From positions 1 through 64,000 of the forward strand of contig QCIU01000001.1 in assembly GCA_003216465.1 (NCBI GenBank): a stretch of DNA of 64,000 nt, read 5' to 3'. The translations under genes were made by a program, and so were the position numbers. The notes under the pieces are model-generated. The model was not told the DNA's origin. It worked only from the letters and a program-made list of their open reading frames with translations, and did not search any database. Positions within the stretch are counted from its first letter, which is position 1, and each line of letters opens with the position of its first letter. This stretch comes from Prochlorococcus sp. AG-402-N10. GTDB taxonomy: Bacteria > Cyanobacteriota > Cyanobacteriia > PCC-6307 > Cyanobiaceae. This document shows, in pieces, positions 20,439-30,348 of this stretch.

Positions 20439-21851
20439 ATGAGTTTGAAACTTTTACATTTGCATCTGCATGGTTTGATAAGGTCAAATAATCTTGAATT
20501 AGGTAAAGATTCAGATACTGGTGGGCAAACTCAATATGTTTTGGAACTAGTTAAAAGTTTAGCGAATACATCTGAAGTTGCTCAAGTAGATTTAGTTACT
20601 CGTCTTATTAAAGATAGGAAAGTAGACCCTGATTACTCAAAACAGGAAGAATTTATTGTACCTGGAGCGAAAATACTAAGATTTCAATTTGGCCCCAGCA
20701 AATATTTAAGAAAAGAATTACTTTGGCCATACTTAGATGAACTAACACAAAACCTTATTTGTCATTATCAAAAGAATGAAAATAAGCCAAGTTGGATTCA
20801 TGCTCATTATGCAGATGCTGCATATGTAGGAGTTCGATTAAGTCAAGCTCTTAAACTTCCTTTAGTTTTCACTGGGCATTCTTTGGGAAGAGAGAAGAAA
20901 AGAAAACTACTTGAGGCTGGTTTAAAGACTAATCAAATTGAAAAGCTGTACTTTATTAGTAAAAGAATTAATGCAGAAGAAGAGGCCTTAAAATATGCCG
21001 ATATTGTTGTTACAAGCACTAAACAAGAATCTGTATATCAATATTCTCAATATTTTTCTTTTTCCTCTGAAAAAGCTAAAGTAATTGCTCCTGGAGTTGA
21101 CCACAAAAAATTTCATCATATTCATTCAACCACTGAGACTTCTGAAATTGATAAAATGATGCTTCCTTTCTTAAAAGATTTAAGTAAGCCTTCTTTTCTG
21201 ACTATTTCTAGAGCAGTAAGAAGAAAAAATATTCCATCTTTAGTTGAGGCTTTTGGAAGATCAGAAAAATTAAAGAGAAATACTAATTTAATTTTAGTTT
21301 TAGGTTGTCGAGAAAATACATCAAAACTTGACTCTCAACAAAGAGATGTTTTTCAAGATATTTTTGAAATGATAGATAAATATAATTTATATGGAAAAGT
21401 GGCATATCCAAAAAAGCATTCTCCAGATAATATTCCTGGAATATATAGATGGGCAGCAAGTCGAGGAGGAATCTTTGTTAATCCTGCCTTAACAGAACCT
21501 TTCGGTTTAACCTTGCTAGAAGCATCTTCTTGTGGATTGCCATTTATTTCTACAGATGATGGTGGCCCTAAAGATATTAATTTAAAATGTGCAAATGGGT
21601 TATTAGTAGATGTGACTGATATCAATAAGTTGAAATTTACTCTTGAAAAAGGTATTTCAAATCTAGCTCAATGGAAGTTATGGAGTAGAAATGGTATCGA
21701 GGGCGTTCATAGACATTTCAGTTGGAACACTCATGTAAGAAATTATTTATCAATAATGGAAGGCCATTCTCAAAAATCTATTATTGATTCATCATCTGGT
21801 ATTAAGCTAAGTTGTTTGAAAGGTAATTCTTCACTTATGAAACCCCATTGA
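20439..21851 (+). CDS. Sucrose-phosphate-synthase-type glycosyltransferase (GT4)
   Basis: A 470-aa retaining GT-B glycosyltransferase of the SPS/sucrose synthase type. The N-terminus has LHLHGLIR and SDTGGQTQYVLEL, typical of the acceptor-binding domain. HAHYADAAYVG, TGHSLGREKKRKL and the C-terminal donor-binding EPFGLTLLEASSCGLP also fit. It would make sucrose 6-phosphate from UDP- or ADP-glucose and fructose 6-phosphate; sucrose is a compatible solute in marine picocyanobacteria. It stops after the GT domain with no fused phosphatase-like domain, so a separate phosphatase is needed. The last ~25 residues overlap an antisense ORF at 21770-22030. The 192-nt region upstream (20247-20438) is AT-rich without an ORF and should hold its promoter. 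Confidence 0.85.
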   Translation: MSLKLLHLHLHGLIRSNNLELGKDSDTGGQTQYVLELVKSLANTSEVAQVDLVTRLIKDRKVDPDYSKQEEFIVPGAKILRFQFGPSKYLRKELLWPYLDELTQNLICHYQKNENKPSWIHAHYADAAYVGVRLSQALKLPLVFTGHSLGREKKRKLLEAGLKTNQIEKLYFISKRINAEEEALKYADIVVTSTKQESVYQYSQYFSFSSEKAKVIAPGVDHKKFHHIHSTTETSEIDKMMLPFLKDLSKPSFLTISRAVRRKNIPSLVEAFGRSEKLKRNTNLILVLGCRENTSKLDSQQRDVFQDIFEMIDKYNLYGKVAYPKKHSPDNIPGIYRWAASRGGIFVNPALTEPFGLTLLEASSCGLPFISTDDGGPKDINLKCANGLLVDVTDINKLKFTLEKGISNLAQWKLWSRNGIEGVHRHFSWNTHVRNYLSIMEGHSQKSIIDSSSGIKLSCLKGNSSLMKPH

Positions 21852-22030
21852 TCAAAAACTTTTGGATCAGAATGTATGATTAATTGATTTTTTTGTGTTT
21901 TTTTTAATTGAAAACCTTTTTCAGATAATCTTTTCATTAAGTTAGCTGTTTCCTCAAATCGAGAAGCCATTGCATCAAGACTGGAACAGTCACTTGTTAA
22001 GCCTTTATCTTTCCATGTAAAGAAACTCAT
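21770..22030 (-). CDS. Small hypothetical protein downstream of mraY
   Basis: An 86-aa ORF from the ATG at 22030, opening MSFFTWKDKGLTSDCSSLDA. It has a coherent composition with amphipathic helices (SRFEETANLMKRLSEKGF) and a beta-like segment (QLIIHSDPKVFDQWGF), unlike the usual antisense noise. I do not recognise a family. It starts 11 nt after mraY stops on the same strand, which suggests co-transcription. Its 3' end overlaps the sps 3' end by 82 nt on the opposite strand. A longer start at 22099 would run back into mraY and is less likely. Confidence 0.6.
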   Translation of the reverse strand: MSFFTWKDKGLTSDCSSLDAMASRFEETANLMKRLSEKGFQLKKTQKNQLIIHSDPKVFDQWGFISEELPFKQLSLIPDDESIIDF

Positions 22031-22041
22031 ATGAATACTAT

Positions 22042-23118
22042 TTAAAGAATTATTTTTAAAACTATACCCAAAACTACTAATAATGTGTTTATTTTCCAAA
22101 AATTTTCAACTATTTTTTCTTCTTTGATACCCTTTAGCTCAAAATGATGATGTATTGGTGTCATTAAAAAGATTCTTTTTCCTTTCTTGAACATTTTTTT
22201 TGTGATTTTAAAAAAACTAACTTGAATAATCACTGATAATGCTTCAATTATAAATATTCCTGACATGATAAATAACGTAAAAAAACTATTAGTTAGTATC
22301 GTAATTGATCCTAATGTGGCCCCAATAGTTAAAGATCCAGTATCCCCCATAAATATTTTTGCAGGATATTTATTAAATCTTAGAAACCCCATACATAACC
22401 CTGAGAGTGCAAAGCAAATAAAACTATATAGTATTAATTCTTTCTGACCTTTGAGCAATATTTCTGTACCAACCCCATAAAATACTATTGAGCTACACCC
22501 AGACGCTAAGCCATCAAGCCCATCAGTTAAATTTACTGCATTACTTAAACCAACTAAAGTAATAAAAGAAATTGGAAAAATCATTAAGTTAGTATCTATT
22601 TCCCAATTATTAGATATTGTAATTAAAGGATTAATATAATTATTTTGCGAAGCTAAAATAATGAATATTATTGAAATTAGTGATTGTAATATAAATTTTT
22701 CGTTAGATTTTAAACCTGTATTTCCCTTTTTTCTAATACTTATATAGTCATCCAAAATTCCTATAGTAAAAAAAGATAAACTGCAGAAAAATAATAGAAA
22801 AATACTAATATCTTTATATTTAATATTTAATATTAAGAGTAGTATTAAATAAGGTATGAAAATAAAAACTCCTCCCATTGTGGGAGTATTTTTTTTGCTT
22901 AAATGATTAGCAGGACCTTCATCTCTAATATTTTGAAATAAATTTAGTTTATTAATGAAATTTAAACCATATTTTGTTCCCAATAAAGAAATACAAAAAA
23001 ATATAAAGAAAATACCTATTAAAATATAATTATCAAACCAATAAGAATTTACAAATAATGCTAATGAAATTAAAGTAAATAATAACTTAAAGTTTAGTTT
23101 ATTAATCTTCCCACTCAT
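22042..23118 (-). CDS. mraY: Phospho-N-acetylmuramoyl-pentapeptide transferase MraY
   Basis: MraY transfers phospho-MurNAc-pentapeptide from UDP to undecaprenyl phosphate to make lipid I at the inner face of the plasma membrane. The protein has about ten hydrophobic segments. Key motifs are TPTMGGVFIF, the Asp-pair FTIGILDDYISI, NLTDGLDGLASG and the cytoplasmic PIHHHFELKG. From the ATG at 23118 the length is 358 aa, matching the family. An upstream in-frame start at 23160 would add 14 residues overlapping the preceding gene and is not favoured. The chosen start overlaps the end of the 92-aa gene by 17 nt. Confidence 0.95.
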   Translation of the reverse strand: MSGKINKLNFKLLFTLISLALFVNSYWFDNYILIGIFFIFFCISLLGTKYGLNFINKLNLFQNIRDEGPANHLSKKNTPTMGGVFIFIPYLILLLILNIKYKDISIFLLFFCSLSFFTIGILDDYISIRKKGNTGLKSNEKFILQSLISIIFIILASQNNYINPLITISNNWEIDTNLMIFPISFITLVGLSNAVNLTDGLDGLASGCSSIVFYGVGTEILLKGQKELILYSFICFALSGLCMGFLRFNKYPAKIFMGDTGSLTIGATLGSITILTNSFFTLFIMSGIFIIEALSVIIQVSFFKITKKMFKKGKRIFLMTPIHHHFELKGIKEEKIVENFWKINTLLVVLGIVLKIIL

Positions 23119-23380
23119 CATCTGAAGATTCTTCCTCAGATTTATAATCCTCTTTTTCACCCATTAAAGCTGAGAGTTCTTCCTCTTCAATTGTACTAAT
23201 TTCTTGTGAATCTCCATCTTTTTCAGCTACAAGTCTTCCTGTTTCCTCAAGCCAAGATAATAAATCAGGTTCTTCTCTTAATGGTAAAACAGGTGCAGGG
23301 TCTTTTCTGTGATAACAAGTTAAAGCCGGATTGACTTCGGCAATTTCATTTAATTTAATTGTCAATTTATTAGAGTCCAT
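23102..23380 (-). CDS. Conserved small acidic protein upstream of mraY
   Basis: A 92-aa protein from the ATG at 23380, opening MDSNKLTIKLNEIAEVNPAL. It has no membrane segment; the C-terminal half is strongly acidic with runs of Glu, Asp and Ser and ends DDEWED. I do not recognise a domain. The next gene (mraY) begins within its last codons, a 17-nt overlap that suggests translational coupling. The upstream in-frame ATG at 23437 would add 19 Cys-containing residues and collide with the divergent gene at 23436, so the shorter start is preferred. Confidence 0.7.
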   Translation of the reverse strand: MDSNKLTIKLNEIAEVNPALTCYHRKDPAPVLPLREEPDLLSWLEETGRLVAEKDGDSQEISTIEEEELSALMGEKEDYKSEEESSDDEWED

Positions 23381-23435
23381 TATGAAAAATGCTTCATCTT
23401 TATAACATAATACACAATTAAGTAATTTAAAATTC

Positions 23436-23639
23436 ATGTTTGATAAAAAGAATTTAAAATATTTTTTAATTTGGCCTTTGTCAGTATTGCTTGCAATTTT
23501 TTTTAAATGGTATGGCTTCTTAAAACCAGAGGTTTTATTAATTAATAATTATCTTATTCTGTTACTAGTTTTTGGACCATCACTTGTAGTTACAATGGTA
23601 TTAGTTTTTAATAAACTTTTGAAAACTGAAATAAATTAG
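23436..23639 (+). CDS. Small two-helix membrane protein
   Basis: A 67-aa protein with two hydrophobic helices (about residues 11-31, LIWPLSVLLAIFFKWYGF, and 35-58, containing ILLLVFGPSLVVTMVLVF) and a short basic N-terminus. No domain is recognised. It is divergent from the small acidic gene (55-nt gap) and 32 nt upstream of argG on the same strand. Composition and position suggest a real gene, but short hydrophobic ORFs arise easily by chance in such AT-rich DNA. Confidence 0.6.
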   Translation: MFDKKNLKYFLIWPLSVLLAIFFKWYGFLKPEVLLINNYLILLLVFGPSLVVTMVLVFNKLLKTEIN

Positions 23640-23671
23640 TATTTCAGATAAACACTAGAGGTAAATTTTAA

Positions 23672-24883
23672 ATGCAGCAGGTAAAAAAAGTTGTTCTTGC
23701 CTATTCAGGTGGGGTTGATACTAGTGTTTGTATTCCTTACTTAAAAAATGAATACGGAATTGAAGAAGTTGTAACCTTTGTAGCTGATCTTGGACAAGGA
23801 GATGATTTAGAGAGTATTAGACAAAAAGCTTTAAATTCTGGGGCTTCAAAATCAATAATTGGTGATTTAGTTGATAATTTTGTAGAGAGATTCGCATTCC
23901 CAGCTATTAGAGCAAATGCACTATATGGTGACAAGTATCCATTATCTACTGCTCTAGCTAGGCCGTTGATAGCAGAAAATCTTGTAACTATAGCTAGAGA
24001 ATTAAATGCTGATGCAGTAGCTCATGGTTGTACGGGTAAAGGTAATGACCAAGTAAGGTTTGATTTGGCTATTAATGCTCTAGGTCCTGATTTGCAGATT
24101 ATTACCCCTGCTAGAGAATGGAATATGAGTAGGGAGGAAGCAATTTTGTATGGTGAAAAATATGGAATTCCTGCTCCAGTATCAAAAAAATCACCATATT
24201 CAATTGATGTCAACCTTCTTGGTAGAAGTATTGAAGCTGGGTTATTAGAAGATCCAATGCAAGAGCCAATCGAGGATATTTTTTCCATGACTTCTTCTAT
24301 TGAAGAGGCACCTAATGCATCGGAAGATATAGAAATACTATTTAAAAATGGATTTCCTATTGCAATAGGAAATGAATTTTTGAGTCCAGTTGAGATCATC
24401 CAAAAAGCTAATTCTCTAGCAGGTGAACATGGTTTCGGAAGAATTGATATGATTGAAGATAGAGTAGTCGGTATTAAGAGTAGAGAAATTTATGAAACGC
24501 CTGGTCTTTTACTTCTTATAAAAGCTCATAAAGAATTAGAATCAATAACATTAAATCCAGATGTTTTAGATTTTAAAAATATAGTCGAAAAAAAATGGGG
24601 TCAACTAGTTTATCAGGGCTTTTGGTTCGGTCCTTTAAAGACTGCATTAGATGGCTTTATTGATCACACCCAAAATTCAGTAAATGGTAAAGTCAAAATA
24701 AGATTACATAAGGGAAATGCGATTATAATTGGCCGTTCTTCTGAAAATAATTCACTTTACAGAGAAGATTTAGCAACTTACAGTAAAGAAGATATTTTCA
24801 ATCACAAGCATGCGGAAGGTTTTATTTATATGTGGGGTATGTCTAATAAAATATGGGCAGAATTAAATTCAAAGAATGAATAA
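23672..24883 (+). CDS. argG: Argininosuccinate synthase
   Basis: ArgG joins citrulline and aspartate with ATP to form argininosuccinate. The N-terminal PP-loop is [18 protein letters not shown]. Further family segments are [17 protein letters not shown] (citrulline/ATP site) and [18 protein letters not shown]. The 403-aa length is that of the short, widespread type. A GAGGT-like element lies about 9 nt before the ATG, a moderate Shine-Dalgarno match. It runs convergent with rpsF, 7 nt apart. Arginine made here could feed the agmatine/putrescine genes speB and speE in this window. Confidence 0.97.
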   Translation: MQQVKKVVLAYSGGVDTSVCIPYLKNEYGIEEVVTFVADLGQGDDLESIRQKALNSGASKSIIGDLVDNFVERFAFPAIRANALYGDKYPLSTALARPLIAENLVTIARELNADAVAHGCTGKGNDQVRFDLAINALGPDLQIITPAREWNMSREEAILYGEKYGIPAPVSKKSPYSIDVNLLGRSIEAGLLEDPMQEPIEDIFSMTSSIEEAPNASEDIEILFKNGFPIAIGNEFLSPVEIIQKANSLAGEHGFGRIDMIEDRVVGIKSREIYETPGLLLLIKAHKELESITLNPDVLDFKNIVEKKWGQLVYQGFWFGPLKTALDGFIDHTQNSVNGKVKIRLHKGNAIIIGRSSENNSLYREDLATYSKEDIFNHKHAEGFIYMWGMSNKIWAELNSKNE

Positions 24884-24890
24884 TTAAAAT

Positions 24891-25367
24891 TTAAGATTCT
24901 GCAGTTTCCTTAGAATCTTTAATTTCTGGAGTGGGAGTTTCTGCTTTTAATATGTTCTTTTCTTTAGATTCTTCTGCCTTAGGCTCTTCCTTCTTATTTG
25001 TATCATTGATTCTATTTTCTTTTTTATCTATTTGGTTAGACCCTTTATTTGAAGGCTTTGGTGTTGGTAAAGGCCCTTCTTGTTTTACTGTCATATATCT
25101 AATAACATCTTCGCTCAGACGCATGGCTTTTTCTATTTTAAAAATATGTTGACCATCCCCCTGATGACTTAATTGAACATAAATCCCTTCTCTATGTTTT
25201 GCTATTTGATAAGCTAACCTTCTTTTGCCTCTCATTTGGCTATCAAGGATTTTCCCACCTAATTCTTCAAGGAGTTTATTGTATTTGTCAATATGATTAG
25301 TGACTTCATTCTCCGCTATATCTGGGCGGAGAATGTACATTGTTTCGTAATAAATTTGATCAGTCAT
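24891..25367 (-). CDS. rpsF: 30S ribosomal protein S6 with extended C-terminal tail
   Basis: S6 binds the central domain of 16S rRNA with S18. The ~100-residue fold is clear: [11 protein letters not shown] at the N-terminus, [17 protein letters not shown] and YVQLSHQG in the middle, and the [13 protein letters not shown] end. From about residue 105 a further ~50 residues form a low-complexity Lys/Glu/Pro tail ([13 protein letters not shown]). The 158-aa total exceeds E. coli S6 (135 aa). It starts at an ATG without a visible Shine-Dalgarno. It stands alone here, convergent with argG and 109 nt downstream of aroE. Confidence 0.95.
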   Translation of the reverse strand: MTDQIYYETMYILRPDIAENEVTNHIDKYNKLLEELGGKILDSQMRGKRRLAYQIAKHREGIYVQLSHQGDGQHIFKIEKAMRLSEDVIRYMTVKQEGPLPTPKPSNKGSNQIDKKENRINDTNKKEEPKAEESKEKNILKAETPTPEIKDSKETAES

Positions 25368-25476
25368 GGTTTTCAGACAAGGTCTTTGGCTCAGAATTTG
25401 TTTAATGAGCGTCTGTGCATTATTTACGATACCTTATCAAGGTCAAATTCCTCATATTTAAAATTATTTATAAAGT

Positions 25477-26334
25477 TTAAAGATATTTTTTTAATGCATC
25501 ATGCATAACCTCAAAAGGTATTTCTAACCCGTCTGTCCAGAATGATAATGATTTTGCTCCTTGAGCAATTAGCATTTGTACTCCATCTATAGTCATGCAT
25601 CCTTTTTTATCGCAAAATTTTAAAAATGGTGTAGGTGAAGGATTGTAAATTAGATCATAAACAATTGTTTTTGAATTTATAGTGCTCCAAAAACTTTGCC
25701 CAAATGGTATTTCATCATCATTTGTGCTTTTATTCATGCCTACCGGAGTTGTATTGACAATTAAATCTGCTTCTTTAATTAAATTATCAGTTTTGGTATT
25801 AGTGTTCAGTAAGCCTTCTATTTTGATTTCATTTTTAAAGTTGGTAATTAATTCATTTAAAGTTTTTGTATTACGTGAAATAATGGAAATTTTTGATAAT
25901 TTTAAATTTATGAGACCTTGAATTACTGATCTTGCTGAGCCTCCAGAGCCTAATATTACACCAGTCTTTTTTATTAAATTAATTTTTTTTAAAGGATAGA
26001 TAAATCCATCAATATCCGTATTTGTCCCACTCCACTCTTTATTATCTTTTAATTTAAGGGTATTTATAGCCTTTACTTTTTTTGCAACTGGAGATATTTC
26101 ATTACAACAATTAAATACTCGTTGTTTGAAAGGAATTGTGATATTTAATCCTTTACAATTAATTTTTTTTAAACTGTTAACCACTATTTCTAGGTCTTCG
26201 ATTTTACAAGGAATTGCTATATAAATTAAATCAAGGTCCAAATATTGAATAGCTGCATTTTGCATTATTGGAGATAAAGAATGATTTACTGGATTTCCAA
26301 TTAAAGCAAGAAATGATGTTTGACTTGTAATCAT
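25477..26334 (-). CDS. aroE: Shikimate dehydrogenase
   Basis: AroE reduces 3-dehydroshikimate to shikimate with NADPH in the chorismate pathway. The substrate-binding part shows LIGNPVNHSLSPIMQNAAI and GLNITIPFKQRVF, the latter with the catalytic Lys. The Rossmann loop GVILGSGGSARSVI and the NTTPVGM motif follow, with a closing MLIAQGAKSLSFWTG-like helix. It is 285 aa. It is divergent from dnaK with a 117-nt gap that must serve both promoters. DAHP synthase, chorismate lyase and pabB/pabC lie elsewhere in the window. Confidence 0.95.
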   Translation of the reverse strand: MITSQTSFLALIGNPVNHSLSPIMQNAAIQYLDLDLIYIAIPCKIEDLEIVVNSLKKINCKGLNITIPFKQRVFNCCNEISPVAKKVKAINTLKLKDNKEWSGTNTDIDGFIYPLKKINLIKKTGVILGSGGSARSVIQGLINLKLSKISIISRNTKTLNELITNFKNEIKIEGLLNTNTKTDNLIKEADLIVNTTPVGMNKSTNDDEIPFGQSFWSTINSKTIVYDLIYNPSPTPFLKFCDKKGCMTIDGVQMLIAQGAKSLSFWTDGLEIPFEVMHDALKKYL

Positions 26335-26451
26335 TTTTTAGAGAGATTTTAAAGAAAAATTGTAATCTGTTCGGGAACCACACCTCGTTTTAGAGTAACA
26401 ATAATGACGTCGATGACCGATTATGGAGAATATTAAAGAAAGTATTTATCC

Positions 26452-28356
26452 ATGGGGAAGGTTGTTGGAATCGATTTAGGTACAACTAATAGTTGTGTTG
26501 CTGTCATGGAGGGTGGTAAACCCACTGTAATAGCAAATGCAGAGGGTTTCAGAACAACGCCATCTGTTGTCGCATATACAAAGAATCAAGATCAACTTGT
26601 TGGCCAGATTGCAAAACGCCAAGCTGTTATGAACCCTGATAATACTTTTTACTCTGCTAAGCGTTTTGTTGGCAGAAGAGTTGATGAAGTTAATGAGGAA
26701 TCAAAAGAAGTTAGCTATGGAATTGAAAAAGCTGGATCAAATGTAAAATTAAAATGTCCAGTTTTAGATAAACAGTTTTCTCCTGAGGAAGTGAGTGCTC
26801 AGGTCTTAAGAAAACTTTCTGAAGATGCTGGAAAATATTTAGGTGAAAATATTACTCAAGCGGTCATAACAGTTCCAGCTTATTTTAATGATTCTCAAAG
26901 ACAAGCTACAAAGGATGCTGGAAAAATAGCAGGGCTTGAAGTTTTAAGAATAATTAATGAACCCACAGCTGCTGCTTTAGCATATGGATTAGATAAAAAA
27001 AGTAATGAAAGAATACTTGTTTTTGATTTGGGAGGTGGAACTTTTGACGTTTCAGTGTTGGAAGTTGGAGACGGTGTTTTTGAAGTTTTATCAACTTCTG
27101 GTGATACTCATTTAGGAGGCGACGATTTCGATAGATGTATTGTTGATCATCTTGCAAGTATTTTTAAAACTAACGAAGGTATTGATCTAAGACAGGACAA
27201 GCAAGCTTTACAACGTCTTACTGAAGCTGCTGAAAAGGCTAAAATTGAACTTTCAAATGCTACTCAAAGTGAAATAAATTTACCTTTTATAACAGCTACC
27301 CCCGAAGGTCCAAAGCATCTTGATTTAAATTTGACTAGAGCAAATTTTGAAGAGCTTGCTTCTAAATTAATCGATAGATGTAGAGTCCCAGTAGAGCAAG
27401 CCCTTAAGGATGCCAAGCTCTCTACTGGTGAGATTGATGAAATAGTTATGGTTGGTGGTTCAACTAGAATGCCAGCTGTTCAAGAGTTAGTTAAGCGTGT
27501 TACAGGAAAAGATCCTAATCAAACTGTAAATCCAGATGAGGTAGTTGCTGTAGGTGCAGCTATTCAAGGAGGTGTTTTAGCAGGCGAAGTGAAAGATATT
27601 TTATTGTTAGATGTTACGCCACTATCTCTAGGGGTAGAGACTTTGGGAGGAGTAATGACAAAAATGATTACTCGAAATACAACCGTACCAACTAAAAAAT
27701 CTGAGACTTATTCCACTGCTGTTGATGGTCAAACTAATGTTGAGATTCATGTCTTGCAGGGTGAAAGAGAAATGGCTTCAGATAATAAAAGTTTAGGAAC
27801 CTTTAGACTTGACGGTATCCCTTCTGCTCCAAGAGGTGTTCCGCAAATAGAAGTAACTTTTGATATTGATGCGAATGGTATTTTAAGTGTCACTGCAAAA
27901 GATAAAGGAAGCGGTAAGGAACAATCTATCTCTATCACGGGTGCCTCAACTCTTTCAGATAATGAAGTTGAAAAAATGGTTAAAGATGCTGAATCCAATG
28001 CATCTGTCGATAAAGAAAAAAGAGAGAAAATTGATCTAAAGAATCAAGCTGAAACTCTCGTTTATCAAACAGAAAAACAACTGGGAGAACTTGGGGATAA
28101 AGTTGATGCATCCGCCAAAACTAAGGTAGAAGAAAAAAGCAAAGCATTAAAAGAGGCAACTTCAAAAGAAGATTATGAATCAATGAAGAAACTGTTAGAA
28201 GAACTTCAACAAGAACTTTATGCAATCGGTTCTTCAGTATATCAACAGCCAGGCAATCAACCTCCAGCTCCAGAAGCTTCTGAACCTAATGATTCAAACA
28301 ATGCAAGTGGTGATGATGATGTAATTGATGCAGATTTCACAGAGACAAAAGATTAA
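26452..28356 (+). CDS. dnaK: Molecular chaperone DnaK (Hsp70)
   Basis: Hsp70 chaperone. The ATPase domain opens [20 protein letters not shown] and includes [31 protein letters not shown] and [19 protein letters not shown]. The substrate-binding domain has [17 protein letters not shown]. The 634-aa length is canonical, with a C-terminal [14 protein letters not shown] tail like DnaK proteins that work with DnaJ/GrpE. Cyanobacteria have several dnaK genes; I believe this is the essential dnaK2 type but cannot prove it. No CIRCE repeat is seen in the 117-nt upstream gap. It ends tail-to-tail with the next gene in a shared TTAA. Confidence 0.97.
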   Translation: MGKVVGIDLGTTNSCVAVMEGGKPTVIANAEGFRTTPSVVAYTKNQDQLVGQIAKRQAVMNPDNTFYSAKRFVGRRVDEVNEESKEVSYGIEKAGSNVKLKCPVLDKQFSPEEVSAQVLRKLSEDAGKYLGENITQAVITVPAYFNDSQRQATKDAGKIAGLEVLRIINEPTAAALAYGLDKKSNERILVFDLGGGTFDVSVLEVGDGVFEVLSTSGDTHLGGDDFDRCIVDHLASIFKTNEGIDLRQDKQALQRLTEAAEKAKIELSNATQSEINLPFITATPEGPKHLDLNLTRANFEELASKLIDRCRVPVEQALKDAKLSTGEIDEIVMVGGSTRMPAVQELVKRVTGKDPNQTVNPDEVVAVGAAIQGGVLAGEVKDILLLDVTPLSLGVETLGGVMTKMITRNTTVPTKKSETYSTAVDGQTNVEIHVLQGEREMASDNKSLGTFRLDGIPSAPRGVPQIEVTFDIDANGILSVTAKDKGSGKEQSISITGASTLSDNEVEKMVKDAESNASVDKEKREKIDLKNQAETLVYQTEKQLGELGDKVDASAKTKVEEKSKALKEATSKEDYESMKKLLEELQQELYAIGSSVYQQPGNQPPAPEASEPNDSNNASGDDDVIDADFTETKD

Positions 28357-29435
28357 ATAAAATATTTCTTTAGTTCATTTGCTACCCAATGAGAGCATGA
28401 AGGGGCAAGTAAAAATCCATTTTTATAGAAACCAGTACATATCATTAATCCATCACTTAAGTTTTTTTGAACGGGCGAGGGTTCCCCTTCAGGACGTGAT
28501 CTAATTCCAAACCACTTTCTTGTTACTCTCTTTTTAGATAGCCATTTAGGTTTATTCTCTATAAAATCAGTAAGTTTTTCGAAGACATTCTCTTCTGGTT
28601 TTTCATCATATTCGTCTGTAGAACCAATTATAATTTTATTTTTTGTTGTAGAAATTATGTTTTTGCCATTAATGTTAAAATGTTTTGGCAGAGATAATAA
28701 ATTAACTTCATCTGAACTTGTACAAATTTCAATAGCTTGACCTATGACTGGTTTTAGTTGGATATTATGATGCTTGTCTCCTATTAAATTTAGTGCATTT
28801 AGAGAATTGCATAAAACAATAGCGTCAGTTTTGATTTCGTTATTGTTTTTCGACACTGCAATCCACTTTTTGTTTAATTTTTTAATTTGTATTATTTCAT
28901 CTTTTAAAAAGTTTATTTTTTTACTTTTTAGGTAAATATTTAACGTATTTAATAAAGACATAGGATCTATTCTTCCATCTTTGTGGGAAATAATTCCTTT
29001 TATATTTTTTGTTTTGAATGTCTTATTGATATTCTTACTAATAAGTGATTCTTCTTCTACGATCTCAAGTCCTTCGTTTGGATTCTCGTAAACAAATTCC
29101 TTAAGCCTTTCAAATCTTTCATCATTTGTGGTCAATTGTATTAATGGTTTTTCTATATATAATTCCGGATTAAATTCTTGCAAAAATTTGATCCATTTTG
29201 GCCATAATCCAAGGCTTTGCTTTCTAAGTAGCCAACTTCTACCATTTCTCTTCTGATAAATATTTCCCATTAAAAGACCTAATGCAGCACTACTACTATT
29301 TTTATCTAAAGCTGGATCAGCAATTGTTATTTGATAACCTAATTCAGAGAGTTCTATTGCGTTAAATTTTCCTATAATTCCAGCACCTACAATAAGTATG
29401 TGTGGTTTTTGTAAATTTTCTTTTAATCTTTTCAT
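28353..29435 (-). CDS. FAD-dependent amino-acid oxidase (DAO/ThiO-like)
   Basis: A 360-aa flavoprotein of the D-amino-acid oxidase superfamily. The FAD-binding Rossmann motif is [23 protein letters not shown], with GAGIIG near residue 18, ending in an acidic strand as expected. The C-terminal part has the family pattern [11 protein letters not shown] and [16 protein letters not shown], followed by [20 protein letters not shown]. These features resemble glycine oxidase ThiO, which supplies dehydroglycine for thiazole synthesis, but a different amine substrate is possible. It overlaps the dnaK stop by four bases on the opposite strand and is divergent from purU. Confidence 0.8.
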   Translation of the reverse strand: MKRLKENLQKPHILIVGAGIIGKFNAIELSELGYQITIADPALDKNSSSAALGLLMGNIYQKRNGRSWLLRKQSLGLWPKWIKFLQEFNPELYIEKPLIQLTTNDERFERLKEFVYENPNEGLEIVEEESLISKNINKTFKTKNIKGIISHKDGRIDPMSLLNTLNIYLKSKKINFLKDEIIQIKKLNKKWIAVSKNNNEIKTDAIVLCNSLNALNLIGDKHHNIQLKPVIGQAIEICTSSDEVNLLSLPKHFNINGKNIISTTKNKIIIGSTDEYDEKPEENVFEKLTDFIENKPKWLSKKRVTRKWFGIRSRPEGEPSPVQKNLSDGLMICTGFYKNGFLLAPSCSHWVANELKKYFI

Positions 29436-29483
29436 TGATATATTAGATGTAATAACTTATTTGATTAAATAATTAAAAATTCT

Positions 29484-30338
29484 TTGGAACATCCTTCAAT
29501 CATATTTAAAATTGTTTGTCCTGATCGTCCAGGCCTTGTAAGTCAACTTACAAGTTGGATATCCAATTATGGTGGTAATATCAAGCACTCAGATCATCAT
29601 ACAGATCAAGATGCAGGACTATTTCTCAGTAGGATTGAATGGCATAGTATTCATTCAACAATTAATAGAAAAGAGATTTATGAAAGTTTTCAAGAAATTA
29701 TACTTGATATAAATGGAAAATTTAATATTAATTATTCTGATGAAATACCTAATGTTGCTATTTTTGTGAGTAAACAAAATCATTGTTTAATTGATTTACT
29801 TTGGCGGGTAAGAAATGGTGAACTCAAAATGAATGTCCCACTTATAATTTCTAATCATCCTGATCTTGAAAGTATTGCAAATGACTTTAATTCACAATTT
29901 GTTTATTTTGATAATGTTAATTCTTCGAAATCGGATGTTGAAGATCAAATTCTAAAATTAATAGAACAATTTGATATTGATCTTGTTGTATTAGCTAAAT
30001 ATATGCAAATTTTGAGTGACTCTTTTTTGCAAAAGTTTTCATCAATAATAAATATTCATCATTCTTTCCTACCTGCTTTCAAGGGGGCTCAACCATATCA
30101 TCGAGCATGGAAGAGGGGTGTTAAATTAATTGGAGCCACAGCACACTATGTCACTAAAGATCTTGATGAAGGACCGATTATAGAACAATGTACTGTCAAC
30201 GTAAGTCATAGAGATGAAGTTGATGACTTGATACGAAAAGGTAGAGACATTGAAAGAGTTGCTTTGGCAAGGGCCGTTAGATTACATTTAAATCATCAAG
30301 TTTTTGTTTATAACAGTAAAACTGCTGTTTTTGACTGA
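29484..30338 (+). CDS. purU: Formyltetrahydrofolate deformylase
   Basis: PurU hydrolyses 10-formyl-THF to formate and THF, balancing one-carbon pools and supplying formate for purine synthesis. An N-terminal ACT domain (IVCPDRPGLVSQLTSWIS) precedes the hydrolase domain with NIHHSFLPAFKGAQPYHRAW and TAHYVTKDLDEGPIIEQ, which carry the expected Asn-His and Asp residues. The length is 284 aa. No in-frame ATG precedes the conserved ACT start. The usable codons are TTG at 29484 (taken here) or ATT further upstream; a stop lies at 29466. It pairs functionally with purF, purL and gcvT. Confidence 0.93.
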   Translation: MEHPSIIFKIVCPDRPGLVSQLTSWISNYGGNIKHSDHHTDQDAGLFLSRIEWHSIHSTINRKEIYESFQEIILDINGKFNINYSDEIPNVAIFVSKQNHCLIDLLWRVRNGELKMNVPLIISNHPDLESIANDFNSQFVYFDNVNSSKSDVEDQILKLIEQFDIDLVVLAKYMQILSDSFLQKFSSIINIHHSFLPAFKGAQPYHRAWKRGVKLIGATAHYVTKDLDEGPIIEQCTVNVSHRDEVDDLIRKGRDIERVALARAVRLHLNHQVFVYNSKTAVFD

Positions 30339-30348
30339 CAAATAATTC

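Noticed and set aside
24893-24919. Perfect 8-bp inverted repeat (AAGATTCT/AGAATCTT) at the argG-rpsF junction, considered as a terminator
   Set aside because: The stem is AT-rich, no T-run follows, and it lies inside the rpsF coding end, so a Rho-independent terminator is not supported.
25293-25508. Plus-strand 71-aa ORF across the rpsF 5' end and the rpsF-aroE gap
   Set aside because: It overlaps both neighbouring genes in antisense and has no protein-like pattern.
26335-26451. CIRCE heat-shock operator ahead of dnaK
   Set aside because: No TTAGCACTC-N9-GAGTGCTAA repeat or close variant is present in the gap.
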